In this document: positions 1 to 11,795 of the stretch, in pieces
Numbering within the stretch: the stretch's first letter is position 1
How the letters are laid out: each line of letters starts with the position of its first letter
From: Artemia franciscana
Lineage: Eukaryota; Arthropoda; Branchiopoda; Anostraca; Artemiidae
DNA length: 64,000 nt
Assembly (NCBI RefSeq): GCF_032884065.1
Contig: NW_027063627.1
Location: forward strand, 749,480-813,479
Direction: 5' to 3'
The notes under the pieces: model-generated
Database searches by the model: none
Told to the model about the DNA's origin: nothing
Seen by the model: only the letters and a program-made list of their open reading frames with translations
Translations under genes and position numbers: made by a program

Positions 1-660
1 CTGAGATAGCCATTTTGTTACCAATAGTCCAAAAACCGTATAACAATGTTTTTAGGGTGGACACAATCCCCCAGAGCCCATGGGTAAGGGTTATGAGTTA
101 CGCCCAGGGCATATAAGGTTTTTATGGAAGGGATGGTCGTGTGAACTTTAAAAGAGGCTAATATGACTTCAATTGTGTAGTTTTAGTTCCCTTTTAAAAG
201 TCTAAATGATGGAGAGCAGCTAACAACTAACTCCCCCTCCCTGACATGCTCTTATCCAAAAATATATTCAATTAAAATTGTGAGAAAGACCTTTTGTTAC
301 AAATAGTACAAAAATCATATAACAGTGTTTTTAGGGTGACACAGTCCGCCAGACTCCAAGGGCAAGGGTTGTAAGTTATGCCCAGGGCATATAAGGTTTT
401 TATGCAGCGGGAAGTCGTATAAACTTTGGATAGGAGGGAGCTTGTTTGATGGGAGGTCGGAAGTTGTAGTGCCCTTTTTAAGAGTCAAAAGTGAATGGAG
501 GGACATCAGCCCCCCCCCCCACCTAAGCCAATCATTCCCCAAGACACACCCGATCGAAATTTTAAGAGAGCTATTTTGTTTAGCATTGTTGAAAGGTCCA
601 GTATTGGGGATGTCAAGCTCCCCACAGTCCTCAGGACAAGGGCTGTAAGTTAGGCAATTC
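1..660 (+). repeat. Degenerate interspersed repeat, about two tandem ~280-bp units plus a fragment
   Basis: Positions 1-240 and about 285-530 are diverged direct copies of each other: both hold an 'atagcc/aaagacc-ttttgtta' start, a 'tgtttttagggtg' block, a 'cccagggcatataaggttttt' block and a 'cccttttaa' block. A third fragment follows at about 535-660. The same consensus (blocks resembling 'agccattttgttcagca' and 'ccccacagtcc') reappears at 14.5, 18.4, 20.5, 21.4, 35.4, 48.5, 52.4 and 56.1 kb. I see no coding capacity; short reading frames here are chance. Confidence 0.7.
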
Positions 661-2330
661 GTTCATTGTTTACACATAGTATATGTTACTGAGACAGGTA
701 TGCATGTTTGAACTTTACTTTCCAAGAAGACGAAGGTTATTCAGATGCGTCTTTCAGAGAATGTTGAAGGAGTGTTGAACTAAATCAAAGCACGTTATGT
801 GTATACAGATTGTCAAAAGGCCACAACACAGGAATAACTGAACATAATAATTTGGAAAATTCAGGAAATGATAAGGGATATGATCAAAAAGATATTATTT
901 GCGTGGTATCAATACTATTACAATTACCACCACTACTACAACCACACTACTGCATTTACATTATTAAGAGGAAATTTGAAATAAATCAAAAGACGCTATG
1001 CGCATGCACATTGTCAAATAGCGTATCTAAAGAGTTGATTTGGGTATCAAGTTGAAACTTTCAGAGAATACTTAAAGGGGAAGATCATGTCACCAAAAGG
1101 CAATATGAGGACACGCCTGCTAATACTACTGTTACTGCTACATTTACTCCTACTGCAACTACTTGTAGAGCTAAGAGCAATGAGATGAGAATTTCAAGAA
1201 GTATATAAACATACAGGTTATCAAAAGGACATATCAATAATGTCGTAGCAATGGCTAAATGTATGTTGAAACTTCCAGGAGTTGATGAGATGGATGTTCA
1301 ACTGACCAAAAGGCAATAGGTTAATACTACTACTGCTAGTAATACTACCACTATTCAATACTATTACTAGCAATATTAATGCTAGTAATATTAATGCCTC
1401 CCAAAAAATTTTTTTTTGGGGGGTGGGGAGATGAACTGAATCAGAACACATCCTCTGTATGCAGGTTGTCAAAAGGGTGTAACAGCAATATCTTAGGAAC
1501 AGTTAGGTGTGTGAAGTTGAAACTAAAAGGGCTTGTTGTGAGGGATGTTGAACTAACCAAAATAAAATATTTGCATCCTAATGCTACTGCTTCTACTCAT
1601 ACTACTACTATTGTTACTATTATTACTACCTCTATTAACGCTACCGCCAATAAAGCTTAGGCTACTGCAATTACTTCCCCAGCTACTATTACTACTACTG
1701 CTATTAAAACTAAGCATATTAAGGCGATACATTTGGGATACATAGTAACTGTATGGAACTAAATCGAAACACACTATCCACACAGGCTGTCAAGCGAACA
1801 CATCAGAAATGCTACAGGAATGGTTGGTGGTATGCATTAAGCTGAAACTTTCTGCTTGCGTATAAAGAGATGTTGAAGAAACCAAAGGTGCTATTCTCAT
1901 ACTGCTACTAATGCGGCTACAACTATTGCTACTGCGGAATCTAAGGGTACTATGGTGAAGCTTTTAAGGAATATTTAGGCAGATGTTGAACTAAATAAAA
2001 AAAAAACTATGAGCACGTGGACTTCTAAAAAGGTGACAAAGCAATATCTGGAAAACAGCTTATATCATTAATTTAGACCTTTAAGGATACGTTGTGAGGG
2101 ATTTTGAACTAGCCAGAAGGATATGTATACTTTTAATACTACCACTACAGTTAATTTAACTAATGACGCTAAGGGATTTTCAAGGAATTTTTTGGGAATG
2201 GCAATAAGTTTTATTTTTCACGTCAACTAAGTGAGGTATAAAACTAAATTAAGCACTACGATTTTGTCAAGATTTTCAAAAGGGTCTATGTTGTTAAAAA
2301 TTATTGAAAAGGCATCTACAGGATACAAAT
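660..2330 (+). repeat. Degenerate ~110-200-bp tandem repeats mixed with CTA-trinucleotide tracts
   Basis: Blocks related to 'gaactaaatcaaaagacac' followed by 'caggttgtcaaaaggg' and 'agttgaaact' recur near 777, 977, 1301, 1431, 1552, 1757 and 1988. Between them lie imperfect (CTA/ACT)n stretches, for example 1112-1165, 1325-1395 and 1600-1710. This is the same unit that forms cleaner arrays at 14.8, 27.3 and 29 kb. Reading frames in the trinucleotide tracts (poly-Thr or poly-Ser) are repeat artefacts. Confidence 0.65.
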
Positions 2331-2429
2331 AGCAGGCCAAACCTATAAATTCTTTAAAAAACCAATAAGATTTAAAACATTATTTTCTTTTTTCACTGAA
2401 AAAGACTATGTCAATATAAACTAACAGAA

Positions 2430-3045
2430 GTTAATTCAAAAAATTTTTTCACAAAATAAATTTTTTAAAGAGAAGTAAAGAACCCTATTAAACCAAAATT
2501 GAGAAAAAACAGAATAAAAAAAATCTACCAAGCGCAGAACTACCACAAATCAGCATCAATAAATAAATGAAACCCAAAACGAACATAAATTACAATGAAT
2601 AGCCAAGTCAAACTCAAAATGAGCAGAAATTAACATTGGGGTTCACAACCCAGATTCTTTCCTAAAGCCAGAATATAATTCGCACTTTACTGAAGACAAA
2701 TTTTAAATAATTTCACCTGCATAATTTTATCAAACTAAAAATTATTAAGCTTTTAAGGAATACACATTCATTTGTATTTTTTCAGTAAAGTGCAGAATAT
2801 TCTAATGGCTTTAGAAGGCATAGGGGTAGTGAGTCATGTAAATTTCTGCTCGTTTTGAGCTTGACTCGGTTATTTATTGTAATTTCTTCTCGTTTTGGGT
2901 TTCATTTATTTATAGATGCTTATTTGTGGTAGTTTTACGCTTGGTAGATTATTTGATTCTATTTTTGCTCAGTTATGGTTTGATGGAGTTTGTATAGTTT
3001 TTTTTTTTAACTTATTTTATGGAAAGTTTTTTTTTTAACCTATCA
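2430..3045. repeat. Foldback element, ~600-bp imperfect palindrome
   Basis: The left arm (about 2430-2710) and the right arm (about 2780-3045) are reverse complements over most of their length with a centre near 2745. Matching blocks include 'atctaccaagcg' (about 2522) against its complement near 2940, 'aaatgaaacccaaaacga' (about 2565) against 'tcgttttgggtttcattt' (about 2893), and 'gcactttactgaa' (about 2682) against 'ttcagtaaagtgc' (about 2783). A single related arm recurs near 30.55-30.77 kb, so this is a family rather than a chance fold. No reading frame is supported. Confidence 0.7.
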
Positions 3046-4271
3046 TAAAAAGAACCAATCACAACAATACACACACGATATCGAAGGACGGCTTTGGGTA
3101 AAATGCAAAGCCAGCATGCGGTAGACCTTAATGCGGTACGCAATATTTGTGATATCTGGGTTTATTTCTAACACCAATTTTTGGATTGAATTTCCTGGGA
3201 TTAATCACTCAAAATAGATAACCTCTATGGTAACTTGCTGGAGTCTACAAGTCAATTTTTCGGCTACTAATAGCTACCAAAAATACAAAAGTACTGTGAT
3301 TTGTTTTAAATTCAATGCACTGGCACCTAAATCTACAATAGGAACTGGCAGTGGGCGGGCTGGGCAACCCATGAAAAAGAAAGAAAACCAAACAAAAATC
3401 CCCGAGGGGCTTAAACCACGATGCGTTTTCCTTCCTTTATCCTCGGACAAAATTCAGAATAAACTTATTTTTGTTTAAGTGAAGATATTGCTATCTATTG
3501 GCATATTTAAAGTGATTTAAACCACACCTGTTCATTGTAATATTTGTCACACTCATAACAACCATTGTTAGTCATTTCCTGCCAACACTAATATAAGTCA
3601 TTTTGTCTTTTTTGATCCCCTGTCGATATAAAGTAGGACTCAGAGACTCCAACAAGCTCATTTGGATGCTTGAAACAAAAAAATTCTTTTAATAGACCCT
3701 TACTAGCCAGGAATGATTTATTCAATAATAAATTTACTATTTAATAGTAAATTTTTCAGTTTACCACAATTGAATAATTTACTTTCGAGGGATAATCTAT
3801 TTTCAAAGATGTTAAGCAAAACACAAGGTAAGGATTTCTAGCAAATCAATGTTCATTAGTTTTACTATAAGAAACTCTTGGGCTATTGAATATATTAGGA
3901 AATCTTGTCCTACATACCAAAAAGAGTTGACGAACTTCCAAAATATAATTTATTCCTCCAATCATGGCCTAGACATTTAAATTTTTATAGGATTCCGGTT
4001 TCATGAGGGTGTATTAAGGACACCTTTCCAACAAAAGTGTATCTGTGAACGACGGAACAATTGCATAATTTGGGACCCTTTCCCTTGGGGCTGCCTGGGT
4101 CAACTCCCCCTTGAACCATATTTTACGAACGTTTAAATCATTCTGATTCATACAGATACTGTATACAAAGCAGACATAAAAAATTAATAAGAGAAAATCG
4201 CTCATTACTTAGAGACAGATTGCTCGTTACTTAGGCCCTGGCAGGTGAGAATAGCAGAATTTGAACCTAAC
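3046..4271 (-). other. MLH1 intron 2 (partial; continues off the left edge)
   Basis: This non-coding stretch follows the second MLH1 coding exon on the minus strand and begins with a consensus donor (CAG|GTTAGG). I see no further MLH1 exon in the window: nothing here translates to the expected next conserved block of the ATPase domain. A short frame at 3227-3478 (plus) has no recognisable similarity and is left uncalled. The intron must extend across the repeats at 1-3045 to exons outside the window. Confidence 0.6.
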
Positions 4272-4535
4272 CTGAATGCGCAAGGACTGTCCGTCGTTTT
4301 AGTAGTTAAAGTGAGATGGGCCACATGGCTGATACTTGCCAATGCTTCACCTCTAAAGCCGAAGGTTGCAATGCTTTCTAGATCTTCAAACTTGGATAAT
4401 TTGCTGGTAGTAAATCTTTTGCAGACAATGTCTAAGTCTTCTCTGGCTATTCCACAGCCATTATCTTGAATCTGCAACAGCTTTAAACCTCCATCCTTCG
4501 TAGTAACTTGAACTGAATTTGCTCCAGCATCTAAA
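4272..4535 (-). CDS. MLH1: MLH1 coding exon 2 (MutL homologue 1, N-terminal ATPase domain)
   Basis: This exon encodes the core of the GHKL ATPase domain of MLH1, the MutL-family subunit that couples mismatch recognition to strand excision and also acts in meiotic crossing-over. Read on the minus strand it carries residues 36-124 of the predicted protein. Visible motifs are the 'LDAGA' segment after the catalytic Glu/Asn pair, motif II 'QDNGCGI' (about 59-65) and motif III '[11 protein letters not shown]' (about 95-105), with the MLH1-typical '[14 protein letters not shown]' between them. The acceptor is TTTTAG at 4536 and the donor is CAG|GTTAGG after 4272. It joins coding exon 1 in phase 2 to give an uninterrupted frame. 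Its 264 nt equal the sum of human MLH1 exons 2, 3 and 4 (91+99+74 nt), so it looks like those three exons unsplit. MLH1 rather than PMS1/PMS2 is indicated by the motif-II to motif-III spacer. No disablement is seen. Confidence 0.95.
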
Positions 4536-5753
4536 CTAAAATATGGTTTTAATTTTTTTTTTTTTTTGCTGAAACATTCAGCTTTGTATTTAAAAATTAT
4601 TTCCTGAACATAGCTCCCTTTTTTTCAAAATTGGCACCCTGGGATTTTCTGGTCTTAAAAACGATGAAGATAGGTCATGAGTTTGAGAAAATTCGTTTAA
4701 AGCCCTAATTCTGGAAAAAGTTCATGTGAGTGACGTCTATTTATACACATTTCAAAATCATAAATTACATAATTTTTTTCTGCCGAAGAGGTCGTTTCAT
4801 TTTAGTATCTATGACGTATGCAAAGTTACACAATATGACACAGGGCTTACAACAGCTAAATAAAAAGACATCAAACAAGATACAGCAAAAGTCACATTAA
4901 ATGCAGAGGAAAACATTGAACAACGAAATCTGCTGTCATATGTAAAAACAAAGTTACAATGGAATGGAGGGATGTGTTAGTTTAGCATGCGTGAGCTTAT
5001 GAAGTGTAAACAATAAGGAGAAAATTGAATTCATGTCAGAATTACTCAATTTAATTGAAATTGCAGAATGTTCACAATAGAAAGAAGTAAGACATTATTT
5101 AGCGTCTGCAGAGATGCTCATAAAAAGGGAAATGAATTCACACATAAATCTATTAACAAGTCTCCATTCATTATTATTGTTATTACTTTTGTATGTTTCT
5201 AATATATATTTTATAACTAAAATTCAGCCTGTGAATTAGTTTGTACATAAAACAGGACATCTGAATTGATCGCCAGTCAAATGTAGTCTTATGCTTAGAC
5301 TAAATTTCAGCATGGTCTCCATTTATTTTTCTTAATACAAAAACGAATTTCATTCCTTTTCAAAAATAAACAATTTTTTTTGAAAAAGCATATTTTTTTA
5401 TAAGGTATCAGACGTACATAAAAATAACACTTCAAGGGAGAGGAGGGAATGATATAAAATATTGTTCCGGGGGGAGGGATAATTGTACCTCAAAATGAAT
5501 TCTTGTGGAAAGAAGGAGGGGATACCTTGATGCTTTGGAGCTGGTATGAGTTCGGCAACAATAGTTGACAGCGTACAAGCAAAATACCGCACATATTTAA
5601 TAAACGGATAAGTTGCATATGGCCACCTTAAACCCATCTAGCTCTGGCCACATAAACACCTCTACATCTGGCATCTGAAAAAAAATTGTTATAAGAAACT
5701 AATTTAGCAGCTTCAGCATTCCACATACTTTGTCATTCAGTTGGTTTATTTAC
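4536..5753 (-). other. MLH1 intron 1 (1,218 bp)
   Basis: This lies between two confidently paired MLH1 exons. It starts with GTAAATAA at the exon 1 donor and ends with a polypyrimidine tract and TTTTAG. Its position in the coding sequence (phase 2, within the codon after the 'LLEN' motif) matches human MLH1 intron 1 once the three-residue shorter N-terminus is allowed for. I see no gene inside; frames at 5398-5637 (minus) are unsupported. Confidence 0.85.
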
Positions 5754-5860
5754 CTGTTTTCTAATAGCTCTTTTAAAGCATTAGCTGGCCTTTGAATAAC
5801 TTCTCCAGCTGCAATACGGTTCACAACATGCTCTTCAAGTTCTTTGATCCTTGTAGTCAT
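5754..5860 (-). CDS. MLH1: MLH1 coding exon 1 (start of MutL homologue 1)
   Basis: This 107-nt exon encodes the first 35 residues plus two bases. The start ATG at 5860-5858 has an in-frame TAG two codons upstream, which decides the start. The peptide contains the MutL-family block '[17 protein letters not shown]' (about 12-28), followed by 'KELLEN', which supplies the catalytic Glu (about residue 31) and the Mg/ATP-binding Asn (about residue 35) of GHKL ATPases. The donor CAG|GTAAATAA is canonical and in phase 2 with the next exon. The N-terminal extension before the conserved block is three residues shorter than in human MLH1. Regulation cannot be judged: no clear promoter element is visible upstream (higher coordinates). 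Confidence 0.95.
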
Positions 5861-7169
5861 TCTCTAGGAACGAGCAGAAAACTGTAAGCATAAGAAACTT
5901 CAAAAATTTTCAAACCACCTACAAAGGAAAAAAAAGGGTTCGGTTGCTGTGTCATAATAAGAACAAAATTTTAATAAAACAAAAATCCTTTTTTAACTGA
6001 AAACAAATTTTATCCTATAATTGCCCTTCAATTAATTGGACTCATACTTTTGCTAAATTCTTAAGATATTGTTTTACACATCATAGCAAATCATGAAAAG
6101 GAAATCAATCATTCAACGAATAAAGACGGGTTTTTAAATTTTACCGGTAAAATTTGTTTTTTGCTCACGTTTATTAATTGCGAAAGCTTTGCAGACAGTA
6201 ACGAGGATAAGGAAAATGGAGATTAACTGGAATTTGGCAGCCAAGTAAGGTTTAAATGTGAATTACCTACAAATAGGTACTTCCCTTAAGATCCTCCTAT
6301 GAAATATCCTGTATTCCCCTCTCCCTTAAGGTTTGGACCAGTATGTATCTATAGAATTGGTATATTCCCACAGCGTATCCCCTCTATAGCACATATCCGA
6401 TATTTCGACCCTATTTTTCAACTCAGCACTTTCAATAGACCTCCGAAATCTTGTGTTCTAAAACTTTATTTTGGCAGCATTTAAAGAAATAATGCTTATA
6501 GCAATTTCTTCTTGAATTTTAAGGATACTCGGTAAATTGTTCTAAAAACAAATTCAGAAGTGTTTTCTTATGAAAGTGAAGAACCATGTTGAAATTATAA
6601 TGTTCAGAAATTAAATCTATTGCAGTAATCAAACTTCAAACAAGCAGAAGTGGCCCTAAAAACAGAGGCCTGGCAATTTCTATAGCCCCTACCTGTTAAC
6701 TAGTGTTATACTGAAAACAGTAAACAAAAAGAAGAATAATCTTATAGAAAACATGAACTTTCCATAAAAATATAAATCAATCATACGCTTTGTAAACTAC
6801 TTGTCTAGGTAAGAATCATATTTGTGCTGATTGAACAATATGAAGTTTTGTAGCAACCTACGGTCGGCTTCACAAACAATAGTGTCTAGTGAGCAATGCC
6901 TTGGTTTTATTTCCTCACCATCAACTAAATCATGTTTTTGCAAAACCCTTAAAACTTTACAAACCTTATGTACCAGGAAGTTTTGCCTTAAAAAATGATG
7001 ATATCTTCCTTAAACGTGTCCTCAAATATCTTATTTCTGCTCAAATCATCTGAATTCTATATTTCCTAACACCCAATCAATGTCGTTACTTTTGGGATAA
7101 GCCAGGCATGCAAGCTAATGCTGCATTACTTAACCTAAAACATAAAATCATCATTTCTTTGATGATTTT
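5861..7169. other. MLH1 upstream region, no gene seen
   Basis: This is AT-rich non-coding sequence upstream of the MLH1 start on the minus strand. It must hold the 5' UTR and promoter, but I see no distinctive promoter motif and no other coding exon. Confidence 0.5.
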
Positions 7170-7325
7170 GCTTTTTTAATTCCTTTTAATTTTAAGTGTT
7201 TGACTTAATGTACTGTTTTGAATTTTTTTTTTCTTAGCTTTTACTGACATATAAAGCGAATTCGGCTCTATAGAGCTTGTGATAGTCTCTTGAAAATAAA
7301 TATTATCTTATCTTATCTTATAAAA
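7170..7325 (+). mobile_element. LINE-type 3' end with (TTATC)n tail
   Basis: A short segment ends in 'gaaaataaatatta' followed by three TCTTA/TTATC repeats (7298-7321). A short simple-repeat tail after a 'tataaagcgaattcgg' block is typical of non-LTR retrotransposon 3' ends in invertebrates. No reverse-transcriptase sequence is attached, so this would be a heavily 5'-truncated copy. The call rests on the tail type, not on an identified protein. Confidence 0.5.
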
Positions 7326-7637
7326 CCTAACCGAACCTGTGCTGTTTTTATTTTATGCATCGTATAGGCTAAAAGCTTTACTTTACCTCAAGACAGAACC
7401 ACCTATTATTTTACCCAATGTAACTGCTAGTCAGAAAAAATTGATTCTATATGTACTGTCAAATGATTACCACATAAACACTTCGGTAATAATAGAAAAA
7501 TTGCACCACTCCTCTGGATTGTCCATCTTATTATGACAGCAATATTTAAAGTTCATTAAAAGAATATTCACCAAAAACAAAACTAAATTTCTTTTCACCA
7601 AGCAAATAACGGTCCCTTTATAATTATTGGTGTGCGT

Positions 7638-8706
7638 GTAACTGAACCCCTTACGACTGAACCTACGTAACTGAACTCCCGTGCAAATAAACCCAAGCTT
7701 AACTGAACCCATATTTAACTCAACCCTATTTATCTAAGCCCTTGTTCACTGACCCCATCTAAATCAAGCCCTGTTTGACACAGTTCAACCCAAGGTCTAA
7801 GTATAACTTTGAACTAGTGCTATTTATTAGCTTAAAATTTGCTTTGCGCTTCGTTTGCAGTTTCTGACTCATATGTCTCATCTGGCTAACCCAAGAACTT
7901 CTCCAAATTAAAAGATACTTCCAAGACTCAGTGAATCATGTTACTGCCAAAACCGTGGTCAAATAAAGTGTTTTGTTTTATTTTATTGCAGACTATCAGC
8001 ATTCACAGTAGATCTATTTCTTTCTCTTTGCTTTGCATAGATTTATCGGCAATTTTTATGGCATTCATTTTAACTTTTAATCAACTTTCAATATCGTCGT
8101 GTGTTATTATATTTTGAGCCTTGTTATAGAATCCCAAGCAAGGGATATGAAGCAATTTTCAATACTCCTCTATCAAAGAGGGTGAGGTAGATACCACCTC
8201 TAAAGCAAAGTTCATGGTTTGCATCATACCTCAAATTTTCAGAGCATATTACCATGAGGAATAAACATTAATGAAAACAAGTTTCTTCAATTTTCAGAAA
8301 TGGAAGGTAAGAGAGTCTTTATCCCCCTCCCACTTACCTTTTTGTAAAAGGGATTTTTTGCCAGGACTGATGGTGGTGATACATTTTACTTGTGTCAGCC
8401 TCGTCATTCTGTTTTATCTAAACCAAGGCAGTTTAATTCTATTAAATATTAACCTAAAGAAACACTTCCAAATTAGAGACCTGAATAAGGGTTGAGTTGC
8501 AGAAGAGTTCAGTTAAGCAGGCTTTAGTTGCACAAGGGGTCATTAAACGAGGATTGAGTTGCACAACAATTCAGTTGCACGGGGCTCAGAGTTAAACGAC
8601 GATTCAGTTGCATAAAGGGTGAGTTGCATGAATGTTATGTTGAATGGGGTTAAGTTCAAAAGAGGGTTCAGTTGAACAAGGGTTCAATTACATGGATTCA
8701 GTTGCA
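7638..8706. repeat. Foldback-like element with minisatellite inverted arms
   Basis: The left arm (about 7638-7795) consists of degenerate ~15-22-bp units of the type 'TTAACTGAACCC'. The right arm (about 8490-8706) consists of units of the type 'GGGTTCAGTTGCACAA', which is the inverted complement. About 700 bp of unrelated DNA separates them. Inverted arms made of short tandem units are the architecture of foldback (FB-type) transposons. No transposase is visible in the centre. Confidence 0.55.
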
Positions 8707-8865
8707 ATAGGACCATAATTGCTCCATAACTGGCTGTATGAAATAAATGTGCCTACCTAAAATGAATCAGAAACAAACAGAAAGTAAATCAATTAGCACA
8801 AGAACATACTCCTTTTTTCCTGAAGATGACCTAGCTTCAATACTTTTACTTACAATTCATTCTCC

Positions 8866-9222
8866 ATGATAGAGGAGAAATCTGTCAGCAATGGTATTTT
8901 GAAGTCTAATAACACCTTGGCTGTTAAGGTTAACGGTCTTAAATTTGCTGAGCAATGTCTCTTTTATTGTAGGTACGCGCCAACCAAGTTTCAAGCGAAT
9001 CTGGTTATACTTCTAAAGTATAAATCCTCTGTCTATCTCTTAAACTACATAAATTACTGGCACAATGAGTTTTATGTCGATCTATGCACTTTCCTGCCAG
9101 CAACTGGAAATTATTCTAATTATTTTCATTATTCTAATGTCGCATTAGTCCAAGATTATTGCCCAATCAATTTTAAGTTAACCCATGAAAAAAATCTTGT
9201 CAACCAATGTGATAGGGTGTGA
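8866..9222 (+). CDS. Unrecognised 118-codon reading frame
   Basis: This is the longest clean frame between MLH1 and the first Helitron. The predicted peptide has mixed composition, several Tyr/Asn/Phe clusters, no signal peptide, no clear membrane segment and no motif I recognise. No splice context or homology supports expression, and in AT-rich DNA a frame of this length can occur by chance. It may be an exon of an unknown gene, a worn transposon frame or noise; I favour noise. Confidence 0.12.
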   Translation: MIEEKSVSNGILKSNNTLAVKVNGLKFAEQCLFYCRYAPTKFQANLVILLKYKSSVYLLNYINYWHNEFYVDLCTFLPATGNYSNYFHYSNVALVQDYCPINFKLTHEKNLVNQCDRV

Positions 9223-11604
9223 TAGGCCTACTTTGTGACTCCAATGATACAATTTGATAATTTCTCTGCAGTTCCACTTTAAACAAGATGCAAAATGCCT
9301 ACTTTTCCACTAAAAAAAATTGCAAGGAGAGTAGGAGGATTGGAGCCTTGGTCATATCTATCTTTGTGAATCAGATAATAGATCGACAATTATGGCACAG
9401 TTTTGATTTGAAAAAGTGCAACATACTGAGTTCTCTCCAAAACCAGTAGCAGCAAGAAGTAGGAATACTGGAGGGGCTACTGGCTCACTTCACTTCTCAA
9501 AGCATAAAGATCCAAAGTGATCGTGCGAATCTTAGACAAACAAGGTTCAAACATGTCAACAGTTCTGCTAAAATTACTGTGCATAATAAGCTCCTTTAGA
9601 TTTTAGTCTAGCTAAATCTATAGCATTTTCCTAGCTAGCAAAACGTAGACTTTGGATCAAAGATCCACACAAATCATCCTTTGTGGGCCCAGACAAGATA
9701 TATTCACAGGTTTCCAAACTTTAACATGACATTCCTCAACCCCACCAAAGGCTCACAGTTTCTTTTCATACAAAAACCTCAGAAACTAGAACCTTTCCAC
9801 TTTCTCACAATAAGCTGGTTTCAGAAGCACAGGAAAAATATGGACATAAAAAAGGTTCTGCTCCCAAACACAATTACATTGAAGGGACAACTACTATGAA
9901 ACACATGGAACCATCACTTAGACTCTATGATCTTACAATGAGCAGGGTAAGTGAGGCAAACTAATTTTGCTTTATCATTATTTTACCCTGTAGTGTTTTT
10001 AAACTATGTATAACAATATCTTCCTGGCAAAAAGGTAGACTTGTTGCACTTTAATCAAACCTGAAGAAATCTACAATCATCTTTTATCCGTGGGCCCAAA
10101 TGAGTCCTCCATCCTTGTGAAAACAACTATTTTTCAACAGAAAAGTGAACTTCTCTATCCAGTTTTACTTTGGCATCAAAGCAAACTTGAACAAGGGCTC
10201 TTTGTCAAGTTCAATATGACATGGATGAGAGGAGGATAGAAGTATCAACATACTTTCCGTGAACAAACCCAGCACTAAAACACAGGTTCACGTGGATACA
10301 TGATATTGGGCTCATCCTTGGGGCCATATTCGCAAGGATTTGAGTTGAACTGATGATCAATTCCTGGATTTCTCTACACAGTTCTGCTCTTGTCTCAAGG
10401 CAAAGTAGAACTAAAGGTCTGCGTCAAGTTCAAACAGACGGATTAAAGAAGAATGACAGCAAAACACACCTTTATTGATCAAATCCAGCATGAAAACACA
10501 GATTCATGAAGATGCAAGATCTCCTTCTAGCCTTTGGCGTAGCTGCAGCATTTTTATTGGGGGCGAGGGGCAAGAGGGGGTGCTATTGAAGTAGGTGCTC
10601 AAGCAAAAGTGAAGAAAAGTAACTATTCAACAGACACGCTCCTTGGTGAATTTAAAAATATTAAGTAATACATTGTAAACAATAAACACACATTAAACAA
10701 TCATACATAAAAGTGCTGGTGGTCGACTTTTACTAAAATTAATACAGACGACAGTAGCATAGCGTAAACAAGCTTTTGGGTGGGCAAAGGTGAACGTCAT
10801 ATATAGTCGGCTTTTTCAGCCAGATTGATCACTAATACTGGAATACGTATCCCCCCTCTACGTTCTCTAACCCCCACGCCCAGCACAGGATGCTCAATCA
10901 CATAATTCAACCAAGCACTATTCTCATCACCCCAGGTATCGTGCTATTCATTTGCTCATAATTTTGAATGCATTTTGACTCTGTAAGTTTTATTTTGTTG
11001 TACTAAACTTATAGTATACGTGATTTATTGAAACGCTATTTATAGTTTCTTATTAAATTGATTTGATTGGGAGTTCACCAAATTGAATTAATAAATAGTA
11101 TTGATATCACCAGGCAAAAGCTGAGACAAAAATCATAGCAGGCACAATAGCGTTGTTTAAGTAAAGATACAGGATAAGTCAAAGTATTACCACAGATTGT
11201 GAAACTTTATATTGTGACATATTCCCCACATTTAAATAGCAAACGTATTTTAAATTTGAAGGTATTCAAAAAATACAGTTAAAATTATTAACTTATCCAT
11301 TTGGCATTGTTTGACAAAGGATATCCAGAAATCTGAGCAATTTTTGGCATCATTACGGCAGAAGCCTTAAATCAATTAAAAATTGCCAGAGATGCCAATT
11401 GGAAGGGGAAATTGACTCCTAGAGTTTGAAAATTACCTTCCTCTTTGTATCTTTATTTAAAATGAATAAATTCTATAAAAATTACACGAAAGTTCTTCTT
11501 GTGTAAGTCAGGGTATGGGAGGATAGAATTCTGGAGGGGGTTACACTGAATATCGTTTTTATGTCTATAATTCCATTCACAAGCAAAGTACGGTCTCCTT
11601 GTGA
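9223..11604. other. Intergenic DNA, no gene recognised
   Basis: I see no supported coding exon. The stretch 9640-10540 contains loosely repeated phrases ('gtgggccca' near 9685 and 10091; 'aaaacacag' near 10275 and 10492), suggesting an old, diverged repeat, but I cannot define a unit. Confidence 0.5.
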
Positions 11605-11795
11605 TCTATATATATAAAAATAAGTTGTATGTGTGTTATGTCTGTCGAGTGACGTCATGTCATCATGTCGTCATGAAGTTAGTTGTCGTCATTTTTGTTA
11701 TGACGATGACGTCATTAAAACTATGTAAGAAAATTGTTCAAAGACAAATTTTTAATTGTAAGAAGATCGTGGACGGAAAAATGTTTAATTGTAAA

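Noticed and set aside
3227..3478. 83-codon frame in the MLH1 intron as an MLH1 exon
   Set aside because: It is on the opposite strand and shows no similarity to MLH1.
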